Assembly (NCBI GenBank): GCA_027032075.1
Contig: JALVOC010000188.1
Location: 21,237 to 85,236, forward strand
Length of the DNA stretch: 64,000 bases
Direction: 5' to 3'
Source of the DNA: Chromatiales bacterium
GTDB lineage: Bacteria; Pseudomonadota; Gammaproteobacteria; UBA6429; Thiohalophilaceae
Positions 1-10,840 of the stretch are shown piece after piece; within the stretch, counting starts at the first letter, position 1; the number at the start of each line of letters is the position of its first letter. The notes beneath the pieces were generated by a model. It had not been told where the DNA came from, did not search any database, and saw nothing but the letters and a program-made list of their open reading frames with translations. A program made the translations under genes and the position numbers.

Positions 1-381
1 GCAAGAGAGCAACTGGCGCAGGCCATTGACGCGATCCGGCCGAAGATCACCAAAATCGTCTTCAGCGGCAGAAAACTGGTTTCCATCGACATTCCGCAGG
101 CGAACAAACTGCAACTGGGACGCACGCTTTTCGTTGGTTTCGAATACAAGAATTTTGAAGCGGATTCCACCCTGCTTCAGGCATTTCTCATGGATGGCAC
201 CGGCAGAATACAAATTGCACAAAAGCCGGTGATCGTCAATGGCGCATCGGGCAAACACCTTTTTGATATCGAACTGCCAGTGGATGGTTTTGCCGATGGC
301 AGCTACCAACTCGAATTGAAGCTGGCCGGCAAGCCTGTGATCACCGCCTCTTTCCTGGTGGATAATTTGTCTCAACCGTGA
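1..381 (+). CDS. C-terminal part of an unrecognised protein (truncated by window edge)
   Basis: The frame is open from base 1 to the TGA at 379-381, giving about 126 residues with no start inside the window. The visible part alternates short hydrophobic beta-strand-like stretches (IVFSGRKLVSIDIP, HLFDIELPVDG, SYQLELKLAGKPV), which fits a beta-sandwich domain of an exported or envelope protein; that is inference. I do not recognise the family. The stop overlaps a possible GTG start (GTGA at 378-381) of the next gene, a lipoprotein, so the two are probably co-transcribed and may act together at the envelope. Confidence 0.6.
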   Translation, partial: AREQLAQAIDAIRPKITKIVFSGRKLVSIDIPQANKLQLGRTLFVGFEYKNFEADSTLLQAFLMDGTGRIQIAQKPVIVNGASGKHLFDIELPVDGFADGSYQLELKLAGKPVITASFLVDNLSQP

Positions 382-398
382 ACGAAAGGAATACACAC

Positions 399-1160
399 AT
401 GTTGCGATTTGTGATGCTGTTATCGGGGTTGTTACTGCTCCTTGGCTGTCAGACACCAGCCACCATGCAGCAACTGCAAAACAAAAACCAAACGTTACAG
501 GTCAAACTGAAGAGGGCCAATCAGCAAATATCCAAATTGCAAACCGACAAGCAGAAACTGCGGACCGATCTGGATGAGGCGCAGCGTGTCATCGATGTCA
601 TGAGCGAGGAAAAAAGCGCGCGGGTCAAGGAAGCCACTACCCTGCGTGCGGAGGTGCGTCAGTTCATCCAGCGCCAGATAGACAGTCTGAAGGCTTTTCT
701 GCTCAACAGCAATCTGCTCGATTATGTCGGCGGCGAACTGGTAAGACGGAAGAAATACGACAACCGCCCCATTATGCTGGTCGATCTCGAAAACAGGATC
801 CCCCGGGCCGGCGTACTCACCGGTGTCGGTGGTTACTTTGTCAAACCCACCCAGCTGGTGGTCAAGGTATTACGCCCGGTGAACAATAAACTGATCGTCA
901 TATGGGAAAGCCGCCCGATCGCGGTCAACAGAACCGGCCTGGTCAAAATCGGTTTCCCTGTTACCATTGGTGTCGAGAAAGGGGACGTACTTGGCTACTA
1001 TTTCCCCAAGGTCGCCACCGTCAGCTTTGATACCGGCACGGCAGACACCCGCTACCTGAACAAAAACCTGCGCCCCGGCACCAGGTTCAGCATCTCCTCG
1101 TTGGATGGCGAGGATGAACGCAGAGCGTATTCACTTGGTGTCTACGGCCTGCTGAAATAG
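399..1160 (+). CDS. Predicted outer-membrane lipoprotein with N-terminal coiled coil
   Basis: About 253 residues. I chose the ATG at 399 because an AAAGGA ribosome site lies just upstream and because it directly starts a lipoprotein signal peptide ending in a lipobox (LLLLGC, Cys about residue 17). A GTG at 378 would add seven residues and couple to the previous stop. After the Cys come about 65 residues rich in Gln, Lys, Leu and Glu (LQNKNQTLQVKLKRANQQ) predicted to form a coiled coil, then a mixed alpha/beta C-terminal domain of about 160 residues that I do not recognise. It follows the partial gene at 1-381 closely, so an envelope operon is likely. A strong terminator follows. Confidence 0.75.
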   Translation: MLRFVMLLSGLLLLLGCQTPATMQQLQNKNQTLQVKLKRANQQISKLQTDKQKLRTDLDEAQRVIDVMSEEKSARVKEATTLRAEVRQFIQRQIDSLKAFLLNSNLLDYVGGELVRRKKYDNRPIMLVDLENRIPRAGVLTGVGGYFVKPTQLVVKVLRPVNNKLIVIWESRPIAVNRTGLVKIGFPVTIGVEKGDVLGYYFPKVATVSFDTGTADTRYLNKNLRPGTRFSISSLDGEDERRAYSLGVYGLLK

Positions 1161-1176
1161 GCTGCCGTCACAAACA

Positions 1177-1205
1177 AAAAACCCCGGCACGCACGCCGGG
1201 GTTTT
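1177..1205. terminator. Bidirectional Rho-independent terminator
   Basis: CCCCGGC (1182-1188) pairs with GCCGGGG (1195-1201) around a six-base loop. The stem is flanked by A5 on the left and T4 on the right. It lies between the convergent lipoprotein gene and guaB and can serve both strands. Confidence 0.85.
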
Positions 1206-1230
1206 CCATTGCAAGCGGACAACAGTTGGA

Positions 1231-2721
<1,491 letters not shown>

Positions 2722-2935
2722 TCAATTATAAATAATCTGAATGGGCGGGTAAATAACTCGGGAGTATAACATCATCCCGGAAGGCGGTTGCCAAGCCCAG
2801 CCTGAACCTCCATAATGCTCTGACCCGGTCAGAAATAAAAAAAGTACCCCTGGCCGAAAATAAAAAAATAACCTGCCTGCCGCTGATGCAGGCTGAAATA
2901 CCATCATAATACCAAGCGATTCCCTGGAGGACCCA

Positions 2936-3238
2936 ATGAAAAAGATTCCTTTATTAATTGTTGCTGCCGCCCTGAGCCTGAGCGCTTGTGCATCTGGCCC
3001 CGTACATAGCAAGGATGAAGCCCTGAATGCGATCAAAGCCGCAGAACAGGCAAACAAAAAAGCCAAAAGCGTCGGAAACGAATGGAAAAATACCGGCAAG
3101 ATTATTAAAAAGGCCAAAGCTGCACTCAAAAAAGCTGACTATGACAAAGCCATCAAGCTGGCCAATAAAGCCAGAAACGAGGGCATCAATGCGGTCAAAC
3201 AGCATGAAGAACAGAAAAACGCTTCACAACGTTTGTAA
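2936..3238 (+). CDS. soxK: SoxK-like SoxXA-binding small lipoprotein
   Basis: A 100-residue protein with a clear GGAGG ribosome site eight bases before the ATG. The signal peptide ends in a lipobox (LSLSACAS, Cys about residue 18). The mature part is highly charged and helical, with repeats such as AIKAAEQANKKAKSVGNEW, IIKKAKAALKKADYDKAIKL and ANKARNEG. This matches my memory of SoxXA-binding proteins (SoxK), which associate with the c-type cytochrome SoxXA and stimulate its activity in thiosulfate oxidation. It stands alone between guaB (divergent) and xseA, about 60 kb from soxXY in the same window, and has its own terminator. Lipoprotein status is seen; the SoxK assignment is by resemblance. 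The alternative is a generic Ala/Lys-rich lipoprotein. Confidence 0.62.
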   Translation: MKKIPLLIVAAALSLSACASGPVHSKDEALNAIKAAEQANKKAKSVGNEWKNTGKIIKKAKAALKKADYDKAIKLANKARNEGINAVKQHEEQKNASQRL

Positions 3239-3254
3239 CACCACGCGCATGAAT

Positions 3255-3284
3255 AAAAAGGCCGGGAAATCCCGGCCTTTTTTA
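3255..3284 (+). terminator. Rho-independent terminator of the soxK-like gene
   Basis: The stem GGCCGGG (3260-3266) pairs with CCCGGCC (3271-3277) around the loop AAAT. An A-run precedes it and TTTTTT follows. It lies 17 bases past the stop of the small lipoprotein gene. Confidence 0.9.
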
Positions 3285-3444
3285 TTTGTCCCGGCCCGAA
3301 AAAAACAGCATCCCGCCGATCCCTCTGACAATGCTGCAATACGATCAGGACCTGGTTCACCCTTTAGCAATTCCCGCGTGATTTTCTGATTTCCCCTTCC
3401 CGCAGTCAGTTTTCTCAACCGTCGCGGCAGGCTATGATGCCTGT

Positions 3445-4815
3445 ATGTCTCAACCGTTCGATTCCGATCTTACTTCCTCGCGCGACATCTACAGCGTCAG
3501 CCGCCTGAACCGCGAAGTGCGTACCGTGCTGGAGGGCAGCTTCCCGCTCATCTGGCTGGAAGGCGAGCTGTCCAATCTGGCACGCCCCGCTTCCGGCCAC
3601 TGGTATTTCACCCTCAAGGATGAGGCGGCACAGGTGCGCTGCGCCATGTTCCGCAATCGCAACATGCTGGTGAAATGCCGCCCCGAGGACGGCATGCAGG
3701 TACTGGTGCGGGCCCGTATCGGCCTGTACGAGGCACGGGGTGAATACCAGCTGATCATCGAACATATGGAAGAAGCCGGGGACGGTGCCTTGCGGCGGGC
3801 CTTCGAGCAGCTCAAGCAAAAACTGCAACAGGCCGGTTTGTTCGACCCGGCGCATAAACGGCCGCTACCCTCCCTGCCGTCCCGTATCGGGGTGATCACC
3901 TCCCCCAGCGGCGCCGCCATCCGCGATATCCTCACCACGCTGAAACGCCGCTTTCCCGCCATCCCGCTGGTCGTCTACCCGGTGCCGGTGCAAGGCAGCG
4001 GGTCCGCGGAAAAAATTGCCCGGATGATTCGTCTGGCGGGTGAACGGAACGAATGTGACGTATTGTTACTGGCGCGCGGTGGCGGTTCGCTGGAGGATTT
4101 GTGGGCCTTCAACGAAGAAGTGGTGGCCCGTGCGATATTTGACTGCCCGATTCCCATCGTCAGCGGTATTGGCCACGAAGTGGATGTGACGATAGCCGAT
4201 TTTGTCGCCGATCAACGCGCGCCCACACCCACCGCGGCCGCCGAACTGGTGTCGCCCGATCAGGAGGAATGGCGACTCCGTCTGCTGCAGTTGCAAACCC
4301 GCTTGCGGCGCACCCTGCAACAGCAGCTGGCGCAACGGCAACAGCATTTGAAATGGCTCATCGCCCGCCTGCCGCATCCCGGGCGGCGGGTGGAGGAATG
4401 GCTGCAACGGCTGGACGATCTGGAACTGCGCCGCAACAACGCGATGCAGAACCTGCTGCGTCACCGGCAGGCGCACACCAGGATGTTGCATGAACGTTTA
4501 CAGCAATTCTCCCCTTCACAACGCCTGCAACGGCTGGTGCTGCAATGCCGTAATCTCGCCACCCGCCTTTCCACCGCGATGCAACATCAACTGGCACGGC
4601 AACAACAACGCGTGCAGCATCTGGCACACGCGCTGGACACGGTCAGCCCGCTGGCAACCCTTTCCCGCGGTTATGCCATCGTGACCACGGAAGTGGACAA
4701 AAAGATCGTCCGGCGTGCCCGCGATGTCCGCAGCGGTGACACCCTGCGCACCCGGCTGTCTGAAGGACAACTCGTATCAACCGTGACCCGCATTGAAGAT
4801 GAACAAAACGATTAG
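3445..4815 (+). CDS. xseA: Exodeoxyribonuclease VII large subunit
   Basis: A 456-residue protein. It is the catalytic subunit of ExoVII, which degrades single-stranded DNA from both ends to oligonucleotides. An N-terminal OB-fold covers about residues 10-110 (VSRLNREVRTVLEGSFPLIWLEGELSN). The catalytic domain follows, with ARGGGSLEDLWAFNEE and IVSGIGHEVDVTIADFVADQRAPTPTAAAEL. A long Gln/Arg-rich coiled coil (about 280-400) binds XseB, and a C-terminal segment (SRGYAI) ends the protein. The small subunit xseB lies about 38 kb away at 43.1 kb, which is normal. The next gene starts inside its last codons, so the two are translationally coupled. Confidence 0.96.
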   Translation: MSQPFDSDLTSSRDIYSVSRLNREVRTVLEGSFPLIWLEGELSNLARPASGHWYFTLKDEAAQVRCAMFRNRNMLVKCRPEDGMQVLVRARIGLYEARGEYQLIIEHMEEAGDGALRRAFEQLKQKLQQAGLFDPAHKRPLPSLPSRIGVITSPSGAAIRDILTTLKRRFPAIPLVVYPVPVQGSGSAEKIARMIRLAGERNECDVLLLARGGGSLEDLWAFNEEVVARAIFDCPIPIVSGIGHEVDVTIADFVADQRAPTPTAAAELVSPDQEEWRLRLLQLQTRLRRTLQQQLAQRQQHLKWLIARLPHPGRRVEEWLQRLDDLELRRNNAMQNLLRHRQAHTRMLHERLQQFSPSQRLQRLVLQCRNLATRLSTAMQHQLARQQQRVQHLAHALDTVSPLATLSRGYAIVTTEVDKKIVRRARDVRSGDTLRTRLSEGQLVSTVTRIEDEQND

Positions 4816-5635
4816 ACCAGCCCTGTTTTGCCTGCTGCTGGCCTTTCAGTTGCCAGGCTTTGCCAGCCCCCTGTTGCCACGGGCCGATGCGGTTCCTGGT
4901 GGTGTGGCGGTTGTCAGTCTGAACAAAACCGACGAACCGGCACCGCGTGCTTATTTTGGCAAACGCCGCGTGATGGTGCGCAAAAACCGGCATCACTGGG
5001 AGGCGGTGGTCGGTCTTCCGTTGAACAGCAAACCGGGCATCCAGCGCCTTCGGATCAAGTCTGCCGATGGCGCGCAATACTACCGGGAATTTTCCATCAC
5101 AGCGAAAAAATACGACACCCAATACCTCACCCTGAAAAACAAGCGCATGGTCAATCCCAGCGCAAGCGATTTAAAACGCATTGCCAGGGAAAGAAAAATC
5201 ATTCTCGGGGCGCTGGCCACCTGGAACGACAAACCAGAGGTACAGAGCACGTTTATCCTGCCGGTTGACGGCCGTTTGAGCAGCCCCTTCGGCTTGCGCC
5301 GCTTCTTCAACAATCAACCACGCAAACCCCACAGCGGTCTTGATATCGCTGCCGCCGAAGGCGCGCCGATCAAGGCACCGGCGGAAGGCACCGTGATCAC
5401 CACGGGAAATTATTTTTTCAATGGCAATACGGTATTTATCGATCACGGCCAGGGGCTGATCACCATGTTTTGCCACATGAGCAGAATCGATGTAAAACCA
5501 GGGATGCATGTCAATCAGGGTGAAGTGATTGGCAGGGTCGGCATGACCGGCCGCGTCACCGGTCCGCACCTGCACTGGAGTGTCAGCCTCAACAACACCC
5601 GCGTCGAGCCCAAACTGTTTCTGCTGAATGAATAA
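4799..5635 (+). CDS. M23-family zinc metallopeptidase, periplasmic peptidoglycan endopeptidase-like
   Basis: About 278 residues from the ATG at 4799; a TTG at 4793 is also in frame. A signal peptide (LFCLLLAFQLPGFAS) is followed by a beta-rich domain of about 110 residues. The C-terminal LytM/M23 domain has the zinc motifs SGLDIAAAEGAPIKAP (H and D ligands in PHSGLD) and GPHLHW. It resembles stand-alone M23 proteins with intact catalytic residues rather than degenerate NlpD/EnvC activators. The probable role is cleavage of peptidoglycan crosslinks in the periplasm. It overlaps the end of xseA by 17 bases. Confidence 0.88.
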   Translation: MNKTIRPALFCLLLAFQLPGFASPLLPRADAVPGGVAVVSLNKTDEPAPRAYFGKRRVMVRKNRHHWEAVVGLPLNSKPGIQRLRIKSADGAQYYREFSITAKKYDTQYLTLKNKRMVNPSASDLKRIARERKIILGALATWNDKPEVQSTFILPVDGRLSSPFGLRRFFNNQPRKPHSGLDIAAAEGAPIKAPAEGTVITTGNYFFNGNTVFIDHGQGLITMFCHMSRIDVKPGMHVNQGEVIGRVGMTGRVTGPHLHWSVSLNNTRVEPKLFLLNE

Positions 5636-5738
5636 TCCTGCCCCCCAATCAATCTCATGCCTTGCATCAAGGCAGATACCTTTTCCGACCGTTATCCGCT
5701 TCCGCCTGTCAGACAGTTCGACAGTGCCAATTACGGCA

Positions 5739-7133
5739 CTATTTACGGGAAGTGAAGCGCCGCAGGCGTTTGCGTTTTTCCATCTGGCGTTTGGTGAGTT
5801 TGTTCTTCTTCCCGGCAAAAGGGTTTTTGCCGCTTTTCAGTTCAAGCCGGATGGGTGTGCCTTTCAGTTTGAGGTGTTTTTGAAAACCGTTGATCAAATA
5901 GCGCCGGTAGGCATCAGGCAGCGCCTCGGTCTGGCTGCCATGAATAACAATCACCGGCGGGTTCTTCCCTCCCTGATGGGCGTAACGCAATTTGATGCGG
6001 CGGCCTTTCACCACCGGCGGCGGATGTGCGTTGACCAGATCTTCCAGCAATTCGCTCAAGTGGTGAGTGGACAGATCCCGTGTCGCCGACTCATACGCCC
6101 TCAGGACGGAATCAAAGAGGTTACCCACACCGCTGCCATGCAGGGCGGAAATATAGTGGATGGCGGCAAATTTCAGAAAGGGTAATTTCAGATCGAGCTC
6201 GCGTTTGACCTTGTCGCGTTGCTCGGCATCCAGGCCATCCCATTTGTTCACCGCAATGACCAGCGCCCTGCCGCTGTCGAGGATGAAGCCAAACAAGGTG
6301 GCATCCTGTTCGCTGATCCCTTCCTGCCCGTCCAGCAACATGATCACCACATGCGCATCATCAATGGCCTGCATCGCTTTGATCACACTGAACTTTTCCA
6401 CCACTTCCCTGACGCGCGCGCGGCGCCGGATGCCGGCAGTGTCGATCAGGGTATAACGCTGCCCCTGCCGCTCGAACGGCAGATAGATACTGTCGCGCGT
6501 GGTGCCGGGCTGATCATAGGCTACCACCCGCTCCTCACCCATGAGGCGGTTAACCAGAGTGGATTTGCCTACATTGGGACGGCCGACGATGGCAATACGT
6601 ATTCTGTCCTTGTCGTCCTGGCTTTCTTCTTCGGCTTCGGCTTCGGGCAAGGCGCTGAATATCCTCTCCAACATATTGCGCACCCCCCGGCCGTGAGCAG
6701 CGGCGATGCCAATGGGTTCACCCAGGCCAAGCGCATAAAACTCGGCAGTCACCACATCCTCATGCAGGCCATCGATTTTGTTGGCAATAAGATAGACGGG
6801 CTTGCCGGTTTCACGCAGGCGTTTTGCAATATTCTCGTCTTCCGCTGTCATACCGGCACGGGCATCGACCAGAAAGAGAATGATGTCACTCTCTTCCACC
6901 GCCTGCCAGGATTGACTTGCCATCAGACCATCGAGTCCGGCCTCATCACCGCTGAGTCCCCCGGTATCCACCACGATATAGGGGCGTTCCCCCAGTTTGC
7001 CCTCGCCAAATTTGCGATCCCGGGTGAGACCCGGCTGATCGGCAACCAGGGCATCCCGCGAACGGGTCAGACGGTTAAAAAGGGTGGACTTGCCGACATT
7101 GGGGCGCCCGACAAGGGCGATAACTGGTTTCAT
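5739..7133 (-). CDS. der: Ribosome-assembly GTPase Der (EngA)
   Basis: A 464-residue protein with the tandem GTPase architecture that is unique to this family. The first G1 motif is [20 protein letters not shown] near residue 8 and the second is [18 protein letters not shown] near residue 187. Each has its NKxD motif (NKIDG, NKWDG), and [12 protein letters not shown] is the second G3. A KH-like C-terminal domain and a basic tail ([19 protein letters not shown]) follow. It acts in 50S subunit maturation. It is the last gene of the minus-strand run hisS-yfgM-bamB-der, the usual neighbourhood. Confidence 0.97.
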   Translation of the reverse strand: MKPVIALVGRPNVGKSTLFNRLTRSRDALVADQPGLTRDRKFGEGKLGERPYIVVDTGGLSGDEAGLDGLMASQSWQAVEESDIILFLVDARAGMTAEDENIAKRLRETGKPVYLIANKIDGLHEDVVTAEFYALGLGEPIGIAAAHGRGVRNMLERIFSALPEAEAEEESQDDKDRIRIAIVGRPNVGKSTLVNRLMGEERVVAYDQPGTTRDSIYLPFERQGQRYTLIDTAGIRRRARVREVVEKFSVIKAMQAIDDAHVVIMLLDGQEGISEQDATLFGFILDSGRALVIAVNKWDGLDAEQRDKVKRELDLKLPFLKFAAIHYISALHGSGVGNLFDSVLRAYESATRDLSTHHLSELLEDLVNAHPPPVVKGRRIKLRYAHQGGKNPPVIVIHGSQTEALPDAYRRYLINGFQKHLKLKGTPIRLELKSGKNPFAGKKNKLTKRQMEKRKRLRRFTSRK

Positions 7134-7223
7134 AATGATGGAAGCTGTCAGTAATTACCAACTCAGATAGATATCAGGATGCTTGCCAGGCCTTGCGGCC
7201 AGCGGCAACTTTTCAATACCTGC

Positions 7224-8420
7224 CTACGGACTCTCCAATTGATATGCTGCGATATTACCGGAACGATCGTATACCATAACCAGATCCTGCTCGGTAACAG
7301 GTTCAACCAGAACGTTATTCGCTTTTGGAAACATTTTCGTATCGCTTTCAGGATCAACCTCGTTGAACAGGTACCAGTCCTCGTTCAGGAATTTACGCGC
7401 AACGATAGAGCCATCCTCCCGCTTCAACCAATGAACATAGCCATTGTAATCCGCCACCACAAGATGGGGACCCTGTAACACCGGCCGGGTGATGGAACGG
7501 CGCAACAGCTTGTCCTGACGCCACAGGGTCGAGCCGTTATAGCGGTTCAATGCCCAGATACGACTTTCCGCATCGGTCAGATAGACGCGGTAGGCATCGA
7601 CGACCAGACCGGCATAGGAAGAAATGTCCCGCACCCACAGGATCCGCCCGCTGTCCAGCTGCACCGCCGCGAGCCGTCCCTGATAGGTGACGACATAGAC
7701 AGTGTTCTCCACCACCACGGGATCGGCATCGATGTCCACCATGCGCTCCAACTCACTGCGGCCATGGGGAACGGCAATCCTGGTTTCCCACAGGACGGTA
7801 CCGTCCTGCAGGGTCAAAGCGGTCAATTTGCCATTGTCGGAACCCACAAGAACGATACCGTTGGTGATCACGGGCGCACTTTCGCCCCGCAAGGTCAACA
7901 GCGGGATGCTGCGGCCATAGACCCATTTGCGTTTGCCATCGGAAGAATCCAGCGCATGAATTTGCCCATCCACCGTCCGGACGATAATGGTACCGTCGGC
8001 ACCCCGTGGCGGCGCCAGTACTTCACTGGACACTTCACTATGCCAGCGCAGCTCGCCGTTCTCCGGGTTCAGGGCATACACCTCCCCCTGACTGGTGCCG
8101 AACAGCAACATCCCCAGTTCCAGCGACGGTCCGCCCGCCAGCGGTACCTCCATCTGTATTTCCCAACGGGTAGAACCGGTTTTGCCATCGAACGCCCTGA
8201 CATAACCGGTGTAGTCCGCGACGTAACCCACACCGTTGGAAAAAACGGGTTTTAGTTTGAGATAGTTTTCGCCAACACCGGCACCGACGGTGTTCTTCCA
8301 CCGCGTATGCACCACCAGCGGTTTCTCAATCGGCGTCAGTTCCACCGGCGGCAACACCGAGGAAGAGGAGGAGCAGGCGGCAAGCAGGATGCTCAACAGG
8401 CTGGGAAGGATAAACTTCAC
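7224..8420 (-). CDS. bamB: Outer-membrane assembly lipoprotein BamB
   Basis: A 398-residue protein with a lipoprotein signal (LLSILLAAC, Cys about residue 16) followed by PQQ-type beta-propeller repeats (GYVRAFDGKTGSTRWEIQ, GEVYALNPENGELRWHSE, GQIHALDSSDGKRKWVYG, GRLAAVQLDSGRILWVRD, SRIWALNRYNGSTLWRQD). BamB is the propeller subunit of the BAM complex, which folds beta-barrel proteins into the outer membrane. Its start overlaps the yfgM stop (ATGA), so the two are coupled. It lies 90 bases upstream of der in the standard order. Confidence 0.95.
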   Translation of the reverse strand: MKFILPSLLSILLAACSSSSSVLPPVELTPIEKPLVVHTRWKNTVGAGVGENYLKLKPVFSNGVGYVADYTGYVRAFDGKTGSTRWEIQMEVPLAGGPSLELGMLLFGTSQGEVYALNPENGELRWHSEVSSEVLAPPRGADGTIIVRTVDGQIHALDSSDGKRKWVYGRSIPLLTLRGESAPVITNGIVLVGSDNGKLTALTLQDGTVLWETRIAVPHGRSELERMVDIDADPVVVENTVYVVTYQGRLAAVQLDSGRILWVRDISSYAGLVVDAYRVYLTDAESRIWALNRYNGSTLWRQDKLLRRSITRPVLQGPHLVVADYNGYVHWLKREDGSIVARKFLNEDWYLFNEVDPESDTKMFPKANNVLVEPVTEQDLVMVYDRSGNIAAYQLESP

Positions 8421-9073
8421 GACTTTTTCTCTTCCGGCATGACAATGTCATTGATTTTCATTTCCAGCAATTTGCGGCGCTGCGGATTCATGTTCAAATC
8501 CATCAGTGCCTTGCGGTATTCGCCAACGGCTTCTGCCAGCTTGCCTGATTTGACAAGAATATCGCCCCTGGTTTCGTTGACCAGGGTTTTGAAGCCGCCG
8601 GTTTCGCTCTGCTTGAGAATGGCAATGGCTTCATCGGTCTTGTCCTGGGTGGCCAGCACCCGCGCCAGGCGCAAACGCGCGATTTGCCTGAAACCGTCAT
8701 TGTCGCTGTTGTCGATGACCCACTGTAATTGCGCTGCGGCCGAGGCATAATCCTGCTTTTCGACCGCAAGCCGTGCCAGCGTCAACGCCGCCAGTGCAGC
8801 ATAGGAGGTGCCGGGATACTGATCGATGATCTGCTGGCCCGGCCCGAACGCTTCTTCACTGTTTTCGCTCGCTGCCGCCGCAATCACCCTGGCATAAACC
8901 AGTGACGCCTGTTCCGCCTGGGTTTTCTGATAACTGCTCCAGTAACGGTAACCGCCAATGGCACCCACACCGATCAACAGGCCGGCAATGACTGCACGGC
9001 CGTTCTCTTTCCACCAGTCCTTGATGGCCTGGATCTGTTCTTCTTCTGACTGATATTCCACTGTTGTCTCCAC
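8417..9073 (-). CDS. yfgM: YfgM-like tetratricopeptide protein anchored in the inner membrane
   Basis: A 218-residue protein. A cytoplasmic N-terminus carries the family motif EEEQIQAIKDWWKENG, followed by one transmembrane segment at about residues 29-45 (VIAGLLIGVGAIGGYRYW) and a periplasmic domain of TPR-like helices (ALAALTLARLAVEKQDYASA, IARLRLARVLATQDKTDEA). In enterics YfgM associates with the Sec translocon and the chaperone PpiD. The start codon follows the hisS stop by only 11 bases and the end overlaps bamB, so it sits in the hisS-yfgM-bamB operon. Confidence 0.9.
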   Translation of the reverse strand: METTVEYQSEEEQIQAIKDWWKENGRAVIAGLLIGVGAIGGYRYWSSYQKTQAEQASLVYARVIAAAASENSEEAFGPGQQIIDQYPGTSYAALAALTLARLAVEKQDYASAAAQLQWVIDNSDNDGFRQIARLRLARVLATQDKTDEAIAILKQSETGGFKTLVNETRGDILVKSGKLAEAVGEYRKALMDLNMNPQRRKLLEMKINDIVMPEEKKS

Positions 9074-9084
9074 CTGATCTTTAA

Positions 9085-10359
9085 TTAAAGTGTCAGCATA
9101 TTCTGCAAATAATCTGTTAATTCGGCCCGGGCAATGCTGATCTGCCCGGCATTACCGCGCAGATCCTTGATACCGATCTCATCTCTTTTGATTTCATCTT
9201 CACCGAGGATGAGTGCCAGCAGCGCATTGCTTTTATCCGCGCGTTTCATCTGGCTCTTGAAACTGCCACCACCGGCATTCACCTGCAAGCGCAACCCCGG
9301 CAGGCGATCCCGCAACTGTTCCGCCAGCAATACGCCCTTCCGTTCCGCTGCCTCACCTGCAAGCAACAGATAGGCATGGGGGGCATGGCTTTTAGGCAAC
9401 GGGCTGTTTTCCAGCAGGGCCACCAGACGCTCCATGCCGAGGGCGAACCCCATCGCGGTGGTGGCACGGCCACCCAGTTGTTCCACCAGCCCGTCGAAGC
9501 GCCCACCGGCACAAACAGTGCCCTGGGCGCCCAGCCTGGCGGTAACCCATTCAAACACGGTCTTGCAATAATAATCCAATCCGCGCACCAGGCGGGTGTT
9601 GATGCGATACGTGATCCCCACCGTATCGAGCAGCTGGCACAGCCTGTCAAAGTGAAGCCGGGATTCCTCGTCAAGGAAATCCATCATTTTGGGTGCCGCT
9701 TCGATGAGCGCCTGCATCTGCGGATTCTTGCTGTCGAGAATACGCAACGGATTGGTGTCGAGCCGGCGCAAGCTGTCTTCATCCAGCTGCTCCCGGTATT
9801 GTTGCAGATAGTCAACCAGGGCAAGGCGATAGACCCGCCGGGCCTCGACACTGCCAAGGGAATTGATTTCCAGGGAGACGTCGTCCGCCAGGCCAAGTTT
9901 TTTCCACAGGCGCGCCGTCAACATAATCAGTTCGGCATCGATATCCGGCCCGCCGAAGCCGAACACTTCCACTCCCAACTGATGAAACTGGCGGTAACGC
10001 CCTTTTTGCGGCCGCTCATGGCGGAACATCGGACCCTTGTACCACAAACGCTGGGTCTGGTTATAGAGCAAACCATTCTGGATGCAGGCTCGCACGCAAC
10101 CCGCGGTACCTTCCGGACGCAACGTCAGACTGTCGCCATTGCGATCCTCGAAGGTATACATCTCTTTTTCAACGATATCGGTCACTTCACCGATGGAGCG
10201 CTTGAAAAGCTCGGTCTTCTCGACAATCGGCAGGCGGATCTCGGCATAGCCGTAGGCCGCCATGAGTTCGGCAAATACGTTCTCGATTAACCACCAACGG
10301 GGTGTTTCCGTCGGCAGGATGTCATTCATGCCACGAATGGCCTGGATATGTTTGGACAA
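9085..10359 (-). CDS. hisS: Histidyl-tRNA synthetase
   Basis: A class II aminoacyl-tRNA synthetase that charges tRNA-His. I propose a TTG start at 10359, giving 424 residues beginning [15 protein letters not shown], which matches the conserved N-terminus and family length. A GGGAAG ribosome site lies upstream. An ATG at 10437 or GTG at 10380 in the same frame would add a non-conserved extension. Motifs seen are [17 protein letters not shown] (motif 2 region), [19 protein letters not shown], the histidine-A loop [15 protein letters not shown] and the motif 3 region [12 protein letters not shown]. The ispG gene that normally precedes hisS is absent. Confidence 0.95.
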   Translation of the reverse strand: MSKHIQAIRGMNDILPTETPRWWLIENVFAELMAAYGYAEIRLPIVEKTELFKRSIGEVTDIVEKEMYTFEDRNGDSLTLRPEGTAGCVRACIQNGLLYNQTQRLWYKGPMFRHERPQKGRYRQFHQLGVEVFGFGGPDIDAELIMLTARLWKKLGLADDVSLEINSLGSVEARRVYRLALVDYLQQYREQLDEDSLRRLDTNPLRILDSKNPQMQALIEAAPKMMDFLDEESRLHFDRLCQLLDTVGITYRINTRLVRGLDYYCKTVFEWVTARLGAQGTVCAGGRFDGLVEQLGGRATTAMGFALGMERLVALLENSPLPKSHAPHAYLLLAGEAAERKGVLLAEQLRDRLPGLRLQVNAGGGSFKSQMKRADKSNALLALILGEDEIKRDEIGIKDLRGNAGQISIARAELTDYLQNMLTL

Positions 10360-10840
10360 AACTGACTTCCCGTTTATCACTATCTGACCGTCCGGGAGGC
10401 TGTCCGCCCTCCCCGGCTGCCAATTAAAAGCCGGCATTATACTCCATCAGGGGGGTATCGGGTGAGTATTGTCCCGCGGAAATTCTCACCGGGGGGCTGG
10501 ATAATTACTTGATCCTTATGAAGATTCCGGGCCAAATACGCGTTCCGAATAGCAGGTCATTTAGTATTATTACCAGATTCAGGCTTCGCATCGGGGCCAG
10601 AGGTCTTTTACATGACACGCTGTAAATACCGTCGTTCCCGCACATCCCTGGTGCACCACGACACGCGTCCATCCTGTACATCGTCCAGCCAGGCTCGACA
10701 GCCGCATCTGACCGCCAGGGATGGTGGAAACGCATCAGGATTGTCGGGAACGATCCATGCCCTGCAGCTGACGGTGATGTAAAAGACCACTGGCCCTGGA
10801 GCTCCGTTACCTATGTGTAACTGGTATTCGGAGCGTGTAT
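10360..10840. other. 480-base gene-poor gap between pilW and hisS
   Basis: No convincing gene is present. The right-hand 200 bases are a palindromic repeat element, listed separately. The rest must hold the hisS promoter and the end of the pilW transcript. In related gammaproteobacteria rodZ and ispG occupy this position; I see no remnant of either protein in any frame. Confidence 0.6.
10594..10796. repeat. Palindromic MITE-like repeat, copy A (divergent)
   Basis: A 203-base unit. The ends GGGCCAGAGGTCTTTTACAT (10594-10613) and ATGTAAAAGACCACTGGCCC (10777-10796) are inverted repeats matching at 19 of 20 positions. A second inverted pair (TCGTTCCCG near 10632, CGGGAACGA near 10745) is nested inside. 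Bases 10614-10629 (GACACGCTGTAAATAC) match the core of the copies at 53.0 and 59.7 kb at 15 of 16 positions. It has no coding capacity that I recognise. Confidence 0.65.

Noticed and set aside
5721..5738. AGTGCC/GGCACT hairpin between the M23 gene and der as a terminator
   Set aside because: Only a 6-bp stem with no T-run on either strand.
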